Part shown: piece by piece, positions 18,339 through 26,764 of the stretch | Numbering within the stretch: position 1 is the stretch's first letter | Layout of the letters: the number at the start of each line of letters is the position of its first letter | Assembly (NCBI RefSeq): GCF_019334305.1 | Contig: NZ_JAHWGH010000015.1 | Location: forward strand, 124,001-188,000 | DNA length: 64,000 bases | Direction of reading: 5' to 3' | Source of the DNA: Rossellomorea orangium | Lineage (GTDB): Bacteria; Bacillota; Bacilli; Bacillales; Bacillaceae_B | Made by a program: the position numbers and the translations under genes | The notes under the pieces: generated by a model | Seen by the model: only the letters and a program-made list of their open reading frames with translations | The model's database searches: none | Told to the model about the DNA's origin: nothing

Positions 18339-19166
18339 TTATTCTGCTTGCTCTAATAAAGCGTCAGTGTTCGGCTCTGTACCAAACCATTCTTTGTAGA
18401 TATCTGCATATGTCCCATTTTCGATCACTTCTTTAACGGCTTTATCGAAATCAGCCTTTAACTCACTGTCTTTCGGAAACATCAGGCCGTAGAATTCAGA
18501 CTCGAAATTCTCCGGATCTTCCACTGTATTGAAATTATCCTGTGGATTGTTCTTCACATATTCATTCACTACTGTATTATCCGTCACGACAGCATCCACT
18601 TGCCCCTGTTTCAATGCTGTGATAGCGACTACGTTGTTTTCATATTTAGAAATATCAGGACTGTTCTGTCCGACAATTTTCTCTGCTGCCTCTTGACCGG
18701 TCGTTCCATTTTGAACCCCGATCTTCAGTCCTTTTAGATCTTTGGCGCTTTTAATATCCACACCTTCACCAAACATGATCATATGAGTGGATTCAAAATA
18801 CGGATTGGAGAAATCGAATGTTTCTTTCCGGTCATCATTGATCGTGATCCCGGAAATTCCCATATCTACTTCCTTACCGCCTTGAACAGCTGCGAAAAGC
18901 GGATCCCACCCAATGTTTTTCACATCGTATTCATAACCGGCTTCTTTCATCACCGCATCCAGGAAATCGATATCGAACCCGACTACCTCTCCTTTATCCA
19001 TATACTCAAATGGAGCAAAGGCTGCATCGGTTCCAACCACCAGTTTTTCTTTTTTTTCGCTGCCTCCGTCTCCTCCACCGCTTGCTTCATCACTGCCGCA
19101 AGCAGTCATGAATCCTACCATACTCATTAATAATACTAGAAAAATTCCCCTGACTTTCTTCTTCAT
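18339..19166 (-). CDS. Amino-acid ABC transporter substrate-binding lipoprotein (ArtJ/GlnH-like)
   Basis: 275 residues. Signal peptide with lipobox MTAC: cysteine 23 becomes the lipidated N-terminus, followed by a Gly/Ser-rich linker. GTDAAFAPFEYMDKGEVVGF and FDIDFLDAV are the start of lobe 1; DMGISGITINDDRK and the arginine there bind the amino-acid carboxylate. It looks most like arginine/lysine/histidine-binding ArtJ of Geobacillus, which would suit a genome with a full arginine pathway, but this is inference. The start has GGGGGTC upstream. Confidence 0.9.
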   Translation of the reverse strand: MKKKVRGIFLVLLMSMVGFMTACGSDEASGGGDGGSEKKEKLVVGTDAAFAPFEYMDKGEVVGFDIDFLDAVMKEAGYEYDVKNIGWDPLFAAVQGGKEVDMGISGITINDDRKETFDFSNPYFESTHMIMFGEGVDIKSAKDLKGLKIGVQNGTTGQEAAEKIVGQNSPDISKYENNVVAITALKQGQVDAVVTDNTVVNEYVKNNPQDNFNTVEDPENFESEFYGLMFPKDSELKADFDKAVKEVIENGTYADIYKEWFGTEPNTDALLEQAE

Positions 19167-19251
19167 GGTCGACCCCCTAATTTTTTGTTTTTTCTAATAT
19201 TTATAATTATACATATATTATACTAGAAAACAAACATTAATTAGAAAATTG

Positions 19252-19277
19252 ATAGTATTATGAATATTCTATACTAT
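19252..19277. promoter_or_regulatory. Inverted repeat in the divergent artJ-like / rsbR-like promoter region
   Basis: ATAGTAT at 19252-19258 and ATACTAT at 19271-19277 flank a central TGAATATTC. The TGAAT/ATTCA-like core is similar to half of an ARG box, so an arginine-repressor site is possible but unproven. Confidence 0.35.
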
Positions 19278-19295
19278 TGTTTCCACCCTTATTTA

Positions 19296-19324
19296 TTGAC
19301 AGGCTTTCTTGAAGGTTCCAAAAT
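19296..19324 (+). promoter_or_regulatory. Possible sigma-A promoter of the STAS gene
   Basis: TTGACA at 19296-19301 is a perfect -35; 17 bases on, CAAAAT at 19319-19324 is a weak -10. It lies 33 bases before the ATG. Confidence 0.4.
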
Positions 19325-19356
19325 AGAAGAATAAGTCAATGACAAAGGGAGCATTT

Positions 19357-20223
19357 ATGAATACTCATTCGTCTCATTTATATGAATACTTAGTTGACCA
19401 TGCGAAAGAATTTACAGAAGACTGGCTCAAGTTACAAAATATTAAAACGGGATCGCATTATTCTCCAGATTCTGCACCTGAGGTTCTGAACAAAGTGAAA
19501 GAGCAAAACTCCAATTATGTAAAGATCCTTGCACAATGTCTGTTGCTTTCGAACGAGCAATCAAAGGAATTGATCTACAATTGGACGAAGGAAACCGCTA
19601 CCGACCGCAGTAAATCCACCACAACATTGGATGAGGTGGTTCGCAATGGAGGTGTTTTTCGAAGGGTATATTGGACATATGTAGAAAAGTTCACAGAAGA
19701 GAAAACCGATTTGAACATTCAATTGAAAGAGGTGTTCGAATGGGAACGTAAGATTAACTTCGCCCTGGACTATGTACTGGAGACGTTCACTTCGAGGTTT
19801 CTGTCCATCCTGATGAACAGGCTGCAGGCCCAGTCTACTTTAATCAAAGAATTAAGTGCACCCGTCATTTCTTTAACCTCTGAAGTGGGATTGCTTCCGA
19901 TCATCGGGGATATCGACACGGACAGGGCACGATTGATCGTAGAAACAACATTACAGCAAAGCGCCGATTCCCATCTATCCATGCTGATCATTGACCTATC
20001 GGGGGTGATCCTGGTGGACACCATGGTGGCTCAGCAAATCTTCCGCCTGATCGATGCGTTAAACTTATTGGGCGTGAAATCGGTCATCACCGGCATCCGT
20101 CCGGAAGTCGCCCAAACGGCCATTCATCTGGGACTGGATTTTTCACAGATCCAAACTGAAAATTCACTGGAGCGGATCATTGCAAGCGTCATTCAGGAAA
20201 ACACAGTCACCATGCACGTGTAG
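19357..20223 (+). CDS. RsbR-like stressosome protein with C-terminal STAS domain
   Basis: 288 residues. The N-terminal half (~1-160) is helical, like the non-heme globin-like sensor of RsbR paralogs; the C-terminal half is STAS (PVISLTSEVGLLPIIGDIDTDR, LIIDLSGVILVDTMVAQQIF, GIRPEVAQTAIHLGLDF). Thr residues in VETT and VDT fall where RsbT phosphorylates RsbR. It would join the stressosome that frees SigB. The ATG at 19357 has AAGGGAG upstream. No rsbS or rsbT is nearby, so it is a stand-alone paralog. Confidence 0.9.
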   Translation: MNTHSSHLYEYLVDHAKEFTEDWLKLQNIKTGSHYSPDSAPEVLNKVKEQNSNYVKILAQCLLLSNEQSKELIYNWTKETATDRSKSTTTLDEVVRNGGVFRRVYWTYVEKFTEEKTDLNIQLKEVFEWERKINFALDYVLETFTSRFLSILMNRLQAQSTLIKELSAPVISLTSEVGLLPIIGDIDTDRARLIVETTLQQSADSHLSMLIIDLSGVILVDTMVAQQIFRLIDALNLLGVKSVITGIRPEVAQTAIHLGLDFSQIQTENSLERIIASVIQENTVTMHV

Positions 20224-20230
20224 GCAATAT

Positions 20231-20281
20231 AAAAAAGACTGATTCTTAAAGGGAAATCACTCCCTAAGAATCAGTCTTTTT
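20231..20281. terminator. Bidirectional terminator between the STAS and GTPase genes
   Basis: GACTGATTCTTA pairs with TAAGAATCAGTC, with a second inner stem AGGGA/TCCCT; A-run on one side and T-run on the other serve both converging genes. Confidence 0.9.
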
Positions 20282-20283
20282 CC

Positions 20284-23031
20284 TTATGAATAATGATGGG
20301 ATGCTTTATAGCTTGCTTTCACCATATATTCATGCTGAAGCAGTTTCACTTCGAATAAAGTGATTGGGTCGAAATATCGTTCTGGGTTTGCTTTCATTTT
20401 CGCTAGTGAATCCTGGTCAGTTGAAATCTCGGTTTCTGTATCTTTGATGGTTACTTTCAATTGAGTGAAAGGCTCCTGGAAGAATGAATGAACGTCCTGT
20501 TGCAGTGATTTCTCGAACAAATCAAACTGAAGGAAGAACTTATTCACAACGGATTCGGTAATGTCCTGATAGTCTTCGTTCTCTAAATAACGTTTGTACT
20601 GATTGTACAATAATGTCTTATTCTGGGGCAGGACACCGAGAAGCTTCCCGGCGCTTTTCAATAGGAACTGAGCCGGTTTAAATCGCAGAAGGATGTTTTC
20701 CTTATCGATCTGTGCTCTTGTCCCCATCCTGCTGACGTCCCGTCTCCAGTCATCGATTACCTGAAAGTCACATTGTAGAACGACTTTATCTCTCCCGAAT
20801 AGACCGTTAAACGTTTCACTCATTTCGAGCAAATAGTTCTGACTATCTTGCAGCTCCTGTCTGGAGAACAGAAGCCAATCTTCGAGTGATGTAACATAAC
20901 GGGGCATGAGGTCCTCTTGGATATACTCTTGTATCCTTGTATTCATCGCTTCGTTCAATTCCGTATGAATCTGTTTGAAGTCACTCTCTTCGCTAATCAA
21001 TTCGGAACAGCCGCTAAGGATAGATGGGATTTTCTCATAGACTTCCTTCTTCATCGCTTCTTTCTTTTTATGGAAAGAATCCTTGATGATAGACACCTTC
21101 TCGCTCTGCATATCTCCCAAATAGTTCTCAAATCCGTTCAGACGTGAAAGGATATCTTCATTCTTCTCGATGCTCTCTTTTAATTCATTTTCACGATTCT
21201 TTCGCTTGGAATATAAATCCCTTAAGGTTTTTCTCACTAAATAGAACAGTTTGCTTCCCCGTTCGTTTTTAAGGGCACTGCTGCTCACCATATACTGCCC
21301 CTTGATGAATGCTTCTACATCTTTTCGCTGCAGATGGACAGCTTCCAGGGATGAATATGGTAAGACCTCAGCATCAGGGAACCATTCACGGGCTTTTTCC
21401 CTTGCCGATTCAATGATCTCCTCTGTGCGTTCTGTGTGGGATACTTTATCCATTTTATTCAGCAGGAAATGAACGTTCACCGGCTGGCCGATCTCTGTTA
21501 ATTTCCGTAAGGTCTGACGATCTTCTGCGTTAAATGGAGCATCTGCATTCAACACATAGAGCAGTCCATCGGCGGCAGGATAAAAGGCAGTCAGATCATC
21601 CAGCTTTCTCTTTCCTGTTTGAACATCAATGATGGCCGTTCCATTTTTCTTAAGGAATTCAGACGGAAGCTTATACTCGACAAATGCTTCCCTTTGCATC
21701 AATTCTTCAAAATCAGCGATGCTTTCGACTTGATGAACACCTTGATCATGAATCTCCTTCACTTCTACCTGCTGATCATGATAGCTGTAAATGATGGTTG
21801 AATCTTCAGCTTCTCCCACACTCTCACCCAGGACGGATTGAACGAAAGAAGATTTCCCGCTGGAGGCACTTCCTGCAATCAATAGATGATGCTCACTCAG
21901 ATCCATCAATTGTTCTGCAATCCATTGGGTTTTGTAACCAACCGGCGCCTCGTTTCGTTCGGACCACTGGATGATTTTATTCAAGAACAGGACGATGTCT
22001 TCGAAACGCGCATGATAGGACTCACCTTCTAACAGGATCATTTCGGCTTCTTCCTTCACCATTGGTTCCATGCTGTAAGAGAAGACTTCGTTCCAGGCTA
22101 ATACGGCGGCTGCAGGGAATAGAGGCTGATCGTCCCGGCTTATTTTAAGCCAATTGGTCAGCATATTCGGCATGAAGCCTTCCAGATCTTTCACCAGGTA
22201 ATCGCCTTCGAGAAAGCCGATGTACGTTTCCTGGAACTGGGTAAGGATGTCCTGCCATGACTCGTTCGGAAGGACTTCCACATATTCAAAAATCGTATTG
22301 ACTGTCTGCATCCATTCGATCAATTGTGCAGAGGATTGGCTCCTATAGCTTGACCACAGGGCATCTATTAAATCCTTGAATTGTTTACGGTCCTTTTCAT
22401 ACACCGCTATCATCAAATCGTAGAAATAAGTAGGCGCAAATGAATTCGTATAGCCGAGATCCCCGTATTCCTTCAGTATCATGAACCATATAGGGTCCTT
22501 GGTACGGATGGATTCCTGAACCGCGAGTTCCACTGCTTTATTCCAATCCTGTTGATCTTCATAAAAAGCCCTCGCAAGTTCAGTGACGTTCGGATAATCC
22601 GGTTGGATCGATAAGGCTTTTTCGATTGTACGGTAGGCGGATTCTATCTTATTTCGCTCAATGTACAAGGAGAATAGTTGAAGGGAAACCTCCATTGTCA
22701 AAACGGTACTTTCCGCTTGAATGGCAGTATAAACATCCTCAGCTGAAGACAGCATTCCTAGCTCATAGTAAGAATCCGCAATGTTCTTCTTTGCCCATGG
22801 CTCGAGTTCATTGAGGATGCTTTCCCATTTGAAGATGGCCGCTTCATAGTCCCTGCTGTGAAAATAGACCTCCCCTTGAGCATAGCGGATGAACGTTAAA
22901 TCATATGGTTCATTTTGCTGTTCTTCGACAAATGCTCCTCCAAGTACTTCAATTGGATGACGGTTCGTATTCTCATCTACTAAGAAAGTTCGATAAAATG
23001 ACTTCTCCATCAGTAATTTTTCTTCTGTCAT
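20284..23031 (-). CDS. Large TPR plus dynamin-like GTPase
   Basis: 915 residues. Residues 1 to ~370 are helical with TPR-like repeats (AQGEVYFHSRDYEAAIFKWE; SAYRTIEKALSIQPDYPNV). A G domain follows: P-loop GSASSGKSS near residue 388, DVQTG as a G3-like site, and NKMD near 523. Residues ~610-850 are charged and helical (EKNEDILSRLNGFENYL; KDSFHKKKEAMKKEVYEKI), as in the stalk of bacterial dynamin-like proteins. It likely remodels or guards membranes; no function is established here. ATG at 23031 has GGAGG 5 bases upstream; the longer reading from 23097 lacks one. Confidence 0.82.
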   Translation of the reverse strand: MTEEKLLMEKSFYRTFLVDENTNRHPIEVLGGAFVEEQQNEPYDLTFIRYAQGEVYFHSRDYEAAIFKWESILNELEPWAKKNIADSYYELGMLSSAEDVYTAIQAESTVLTMEVSLQLFSLYIERNKIESAYRTIEKALSIQPDYPNVTELARAFYEDQQDWNKAVELAVQESIRTKDPIWFMILKEYGDLGYTNSFAPTYFYDLMIAVYEKDRKQFKDLIDALWSSYRSQSSAQLIEWMQTVNTIFEYVEVLPNESWQDILTQFQETYIGFLEGDYLVKDLEGFMPNMLTNWLKISRDDQPLFPAAAVLAWNEVFSYSMEPMVKEEAEMILLEGESYHARFEDIVLFLNKIIQWSERNEAPVGYKTQWIAEQLMDLSEHHLLIAGSASSGKSSFVQSVLGESVGEAEDSTIIYSYHDQQVEVKEIHDQGVHQVESIADFEELMQREAFVEYKLPSEFLKKNGTAIIDVQTGKRKLDDLTAFYPAADGLLYVLNADAPFNAEDRQTLRKLTEIGQPVNVHFLLNKMDKVSHTERTEEIIESAREKAREWFPDAEVLPYSSLEAVHLQRKDVEAFIKGQYMVSSSALKNERGSKLFYLVRKTLRDLYSKRKNRENELKESIEKNEDILSRLNGFENYLGDMQSEKVSIIKDSFHKKKEAMKKEVYEKIPSILSGCSELISEESDFKQIHTELNEAMNTRIQEYIQEDLMPRYVTSLEDWLLFSRQELQDSQNYLLEMSETFNGLFGRDKVVLQCDFQVIDDWRRDVSRMGTRAQIDKENILLRFKPAQFLLKSAGKLLGVLPQNKTLLYNQYKRYLENEDYQDITESVVNKFFLQFDLFEKSLQQDVHSFFQEPFTQLKVTIKDTETEISTDQDSLAKMKANPERYFDPITLFEVKLLQHEYMVKASYKASHHYS

Positions 23032-23161
23032 AATGGCCTCCGTTATATGTGGGTCCCTCATTTTCAGGAACCTCACAGACTTGTCTATTGCTATCATTCT
23101 AACAGAAATTCACGGTGATAAAATTTCATTTCCTTTTCAAATTCCGATTGTTACTTTCTAC

Positions 23162-23181
23162 TGTGATTCAATGGAATCACA
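23162..23181. promoter_or_regulatory. Perfect inverted repeat upstream of the GTPase gene
   Basis: TGTGATTC and GAATCACA are 8-base inverted arms with a 4-base spacer, between the MFS stop and the GTPase start. Operator or weak hairpin; not followed by T-run. Confidence 0.35.
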
Positions 23182-23278
23182 TCCATTACAGAAGAAAGGA
23201 CCATCCGTTACGAAAGGCTTTGATGCCCATTCAAAACAGATAGTCCTTTATACTTACCACCGTTCAGGCGCCCTCAAA

Positions 23279-24469
23279 CTAAGAGGAGGTCTGGTGAGAG
23301 AACTTTTTGTGTTTACGCCCTTCGAGTATGGCCACTGCCATGGCAATCAGTAAGAACAGGCTAGAGATTTGGAACAGTACGCCTGTCTCGACATACTGAG
23401 CCAAGACGCCGAATACTAATCCGCTCAACCCGATTCCAAGGTCAATGGAGGAGAAAAACATGCCGTTCGCCACTCCCCGTCTATGATCGGGAGTCATGGA
23501 CAATGTCCACGATTGAAGAGTGGGTATCAGTGACCCGAATCCAACCCCAAACAAAATGCCGGATACGACGATCAGGAAATCAGAATGAGCATAGGATAGC
23601 GTCCACATCCCGATGAAGGTTACCGCGATGCAGAATAGCACAAGCCCCTTAGGTCCCCGTTCATCAAACCATTTACCGGCAATCGGCCTTGATAAAGAGG
23701 CCATGATTGCGTTACACAAATAGAATAAGAAGATATGCTGAATGCCACGCTCTTCCCCAAAGATGACGATGAAGGTCACGATCGACCCATACCCAAACGT
23801 CACCATGATCGTAATGAAAGCCGGGAACCAGCTCGATTTCTCGATTAGAGAGCCAAGATAAGAAAATTTCAAGTCTTCCTTTTTTGTTTCTTCAACCACT
23901 TGCGGCGTCTGGTAATGCACGATGCCCAACAAGATGATAGCAATGACACCAAGTACGCTTGATGTGATGATCAAATTCGTGAAAGTTGTCACCTGGAATA
24001 AATAGATTCCGAGACTCGGAGCAATGATCATCCCGATTGTAATCGACAAGCCATAATACCCCATCCCTTCACCCAAACGGGATTTGGGCACCACGTCCAC
24101 CGCTGCCGTTCCGTTGACCGTTGTCGACCAGCCCCACGCAAGTCCGTGGACAAAACGGAATAATAAGAAGATAAAAACCACACTGGATAATGGATAGATC
24201 ACCGTGATCGCCAATAAGGAGATGACCCCGATTAATACGAGGGGCTTCCTATCCCTGTATTCCAACATAAAACCAATAAACGGCCGGCTTAGCACAGCAC
24301 CGATCGAAAATAACGTCGTCACCAACCCGATTTCAAGCCCCGAAGCCCCAATCGATTTAATATAAGGCGGAAGCGTCGGAATCAACATCTGAAACGACAT
24401 AAACACAAACAAATTCCCCACCATCAACATAATAAAAGACCTCGTCCATAAAGGATCCTTCACCTTCAT
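23279..24469 (-). CDS. MFS transporter (probable drug/metabolite exporter)
   Basis: 396 residues, 12 membrane helices. The loop 2-3 motif is GAVLSRPFIGFMLEYRDRKP, a form of the MFS motif A GxLaDrxGrkp, repeated in the second half as SRPIAGKWFDERGPKGL. The ATG at 24469 is preceded by AAGGAGG; a reading from 24496 is unlikely. Substrate is unknown. A perfect 20-base inverted repeat lies just upstream and could be an operator. Confidence 0.87.
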   Translation of the reverse strand: MKVKDPLWTRSFIMLMVGNLFVFMSFQMLIPTLPPYIKSIGASGLEIGLVTTLFSIGAVLSRPFIGFMLEYRDRKPLVLIGVISLLAITVIYPLSSVVFIFLLFRFVHGLAWGWSTTVNGTAAVDVVPKSRLGEGMGYYGLSITIGMIIAPSLGIYLFQVTTFTNLIITSSVLGVIAIILLGIVHYQTPQVVEETKKEDLKFSYLGSLIEKSSWFPAFITIMVTFGYGSIVTFIVIFGEERGIQHIFLFYLCNAIMASLSRPIAGKWFDERGPKGLVLFCIAVTFIGMWTLSYAHSDFLIVVSGILFGVGFGSLIPTLQSWTLSMTPDHRRGVANGMFFSSIDLGIGLSGLVFGVLAQYVETGVLFQISSLFLLIAMAVAILEGRKHKKFSHQTSS

Positions 24470-24496
24470 GAAAAAACCTCCCTTCCCATCTATCAC

Positions 24497-24516
24497 ACTT
24501 CATTATTTAATGAAGT
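24497..24516 (-). promoter_or_regulatory. Inverted-repeat operator candidate in the MFS leader
   Basis: ACTTCATT-ATTT-AATGAAGT, 8-base perfect arms, 28 bases upstream of the MFS ATG. Typical size for a MarR/TetR-type site; no regulator gene adjoins. Confidence 0.5.
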
Positions 24517-24672
24517 TATTATTTCGGATTACTAAATAATAGCACACAAAACACAATTGCGATACGATTTAAAACAACGGAATGATGTAAGTTTCTGACA
24601 AAATATGAGAAACAATATTTCCTGAATCGCTGCGTTTAAAATCATTATTATAAGGAAAATTATTCTTAACCG

Positions 24673-24813
24673 TTTTTTGGCTCATTCCGGGTAGAGAAGG
24701 GCAACCGAAAGAGCAAATTCATTTGCTCCTTTCGGTTGCCCTTCTCTACCCGGCCTTTCAGCTTAAGCTGAAAGGCGTGTAAAACGTACGTTTTACACGA
24801 ATGAGCCAAAAAA
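24673..24813. repeat. 141-bp cloverleaf palindrome: four stems meeting with no unpaired junction bases
   Basis: Outer stem 24673-24687 with 24799-24813 (15 perfect pairs). Inside, three contiguous hairpins: 24688-24752 (about 31 pairs, one bulged C near 24729, two-base loop), 24753-24776 (perfect 24-bp palindrome) and 24777-24798 (perfect 22-bp palindrome). Every base except the tip and the bulge is paired. No coding sequence fits it. It lies between the divergent MFS and pxpB genes. It resembles cruciform-prone or ITR-like DNA; no known family is recognised. Confidence 0.95.
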
Positions 24814-24825
24814 TGACTACAGTCA
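24814..24825. repeat. Short palindrome abutting the cloverleaf
   Basis: TGACT-AC-AGTCA starts on the base right after the cloverleaf's outer stem. Confidence 0.5.
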
Positions 24826-24881
24826 CATTAGGTTCAAAGTCTTAATCTCACCCAATCCATCTGCTATTTCCCAACCTTTTA

Positions 24882-24909
24882 TTGAAAACACAAAGAATTA
24901 TACTATAAT
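24882..24909 (+). promoter_or_regulatory. Probable sigma-A promoter of the pxpB-pxpC-NRAMP operon
   Basis: TTGAAA at 24882-24887, 16-base spacer, TATAAT at 24904-24909, then a ~100-base leader with a TGGCC/GGCCA inverted repeat (24916-24953). Confidence 0.6.
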
Positions 24910-25013
24910 AACAACATGGCCAAAATTTCTGAATAATCTTATTTGCGCGGCCACTCTTACATAATTATTTTTCAGTATTAATAATCATACAAAACAAGAA
25001 TGGAGGTAATCCT

Positions 25014-25733
25014 GTGAATCATACAATACGCCCATCAGGCGATCACGCAGTCGTAATCCAATTAGGAAGCTCAATACAGCAAGAAACTCACGAACATGTG
25101 AAAGCGGTAACAAATCTGTTCGAAAACCAAACACCAAACTGGCTTGTGGAATACGTCCCTGCCTTTACGACTGTCACACTCTATTATGACCCGATAAAAA
25201 TCATCGAATCCCATAAGCCCTTTCAGAATACGTTACCCTATACAGTCGTCTGTTCTGAAATCGAACACATGCTTTCTCACTTGACGCTGACAGAACAAGT
25301 CGAAGCCCGAATCATCGACATCCCCGTCTGTTATGGTGGCGACTTCGGACCAGACCTTGAAGAAGTCGCCAATCATCACCGAATGTCCACTGAAGAAATC
25401 ATTAAAAAGCATAGTAATGGAGACTATCTAGTATATATGATCGGCTTCGCTCCCGGCTTCCCTTATATCGGAGGCATGTCTCCGGAAATCGCAACCCCCC
25501 GAAAGAAATCGCCTCGCCTGAAAATACCGGCTGGCTCAGTGGGAATCGCAGGGGAACAAACCGGGGTATATCCCATCGAAACACCTGGTGGATGGCAGCT
25601 GATCGGACGTACACCTTTAAACCTATTCAGACCGGATCACGACGACTCCCCAAGCTTACTCCAAGCGGGAGACCGGATCCGTTTCAAGCCGATCACACTT
25701 GAAGAATATAAAGCATTGGAGGAGGAACAATGA
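25014..25733 (+). CDS. pxpB: 5-oxoprolinase subunit PxpB (KipI family)
   Basis: 239 residues with the KipI/allophanate hydrolase subunit 1 signature: VCYGGDFGPDLEEVA, YMIGFAPGFPYIGGM, PRKKSPRLKIPAGSVGIAG and YPIETPGGWQLIGRTP. PxpB with PxpA and PxpC opens 5-oxoproline to glutamate using ATP; KipI of B. subtilis was also described as an inhibitor of the KinA sporulation kinase. Start is GTG with GGAGGT upstream. It overlaps pxpC by 4 bases (ATGA). Confidence 0.93.
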   Translation: MNHTIRPSGDHAVVIQLGSSIQQETHEHVKAVTNLFENQTPNWLVEYVPAFTTVTLYYDPIKIIESHKPFQNTLPYTVVCSEIEHMLSHLTLTEQVEARIIDIPVCYGGDFGPDLEEVANHHRMSTEEIIKKHSNGDYLVYMIGFAPGFPYIGGMSPEIATPRKKSPRLKIPAGSVGIAGEQTGVYPIETPGGWQLIGRTPLNLFRPDHDDSPSLLQAGDRIRFKPITLEEYKALEEEQ

Positions 25734-26734
25734 TTAATGTCATCAAACCCGGCCTCCTATCCACCATCCAGGACTCAGGAAGGTTCGGCTTTCAAAAATA
25801 TGGTGTCATCGTAAGCGGAAGCATGGATCCACTCGCCCACAAAATCTCGAATCTTCTTGTCGGGAACGGGGTGGACGAAGCTGTCCTTGAAATTACATTG
25901 ATGGGACCAGTCCTTAAATTCGAGGAAACCACCCTGATTTCAATCTGTGGAGGAGATCTTTCTCCAACCATTGATGGGAATCCCGTTCCTTTAAGAAGGT
26001 CGCTGTTGATCAAAGCCGGCAGTGTCCTTAAATTCGGGGCATGCACAAACGGGTGCCGCAGTTACCTGGCGGTTGCAGGCGGATTTAATGTTGACACCGT
26101 CATGAACAGTAAATCCACATATGTAAGGGCCGGTATCGGAGGATTGAATGGACGTCCCCTTCAGCCAGGCGATACCCTGGAAGCAGGAACAATTACCAAA
26201 GAATCCGCCAATATGATCGACTATTTACTACCGTATCTAGAACACAGTGACTTCACAGAGATCGATTGGTCGATCTCATCTGAATTCATCTCGTCCTATC
26301 ATCAGAAGAAAGTCATTCGAGTGATCCCGGGTACGGAATATCATTTATTCTCTGAAGAAAGCCGCGAACGATTTTTTAACGAAGCCTTTAAGGTTTCTTC
26401 TCAATCAGACCGGATGGGATACCGACTGGAAGGTCCGTCCCTAAAGCTTCAAGAAGAATTCGATCTAATATCGGAAGCGGTGGTATTTGGGACGATTCAG
26501 GTTCCGTCGGATGGTAAGCCGATCATTCTCCTGGCTGATCGACAAACAACAGGCGGCTATCCGAGGATAGGATATATTGCTTCGGTGGATCTTCCCCTCA
26601 TTGCTCAAACAAAGCCTGGGGAAGAGATCAGTTTCACTATGGTCTCCCATGAAGAGGCTCAAGAACTGTACATAGACCGCGAACGACAATTAAGCCATTT
26701 GAAGCAAGGAATCGCCTTGAAATTCACCTCTTAA
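25730..26734 (+). CDS. pxpC: 5-oxoprolinase subunit PxpC (KipA family, biotin-dependent carboxylase-like)
   Basis: 334 residues. The N-terminus LLSTIQDSGRFGFQKYGV, then SGSMDPLAHKISNLLVGNG, ICGGDLSPTIDG, and DRQTTGGYPRIGYI are hallmark segments of the KipA/allophanate hydrolase subunit 2 family. It partners with PxpB. ATGA overlap with pxpB implies coupled translation and equal amounts. PxpA (LamB/YcsF), needed for full activity, is not seen in the window. Confidence 0.93.
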   Translation: MINVIKPGLLSTIQDSGRFGFQKYGVIVSGSMDPLAHKISNLLVGNGVDEAVLEITLMGPVLKFEETTLISICGGDLSPTIDGNPVPLRRSLLIKAGSVLKFGACTNGCRSYLAVAGGFNVDTVMNSKSTYVRAGIGGLNGRPLQPGDTLEAGTITKESANMIDYLLPYLEHSDFTEIDWSISSEFISSYHQKKVIRVIPGTEYHLFSEESRERFFNEAFKVSSQSDRMGYRLEGPSLKLQEEFDLISEAVVFGTIQVPSDGKPIILLADRQTTGGYPRIGYIASVDLPLIAQTKPGEEISFTMVSHEEAQELYIDRERQLSHLKQGIALKFTS

Positions 26735-26764
26735 TATAACCATGACAGCAAAGGAGCGAAACAC

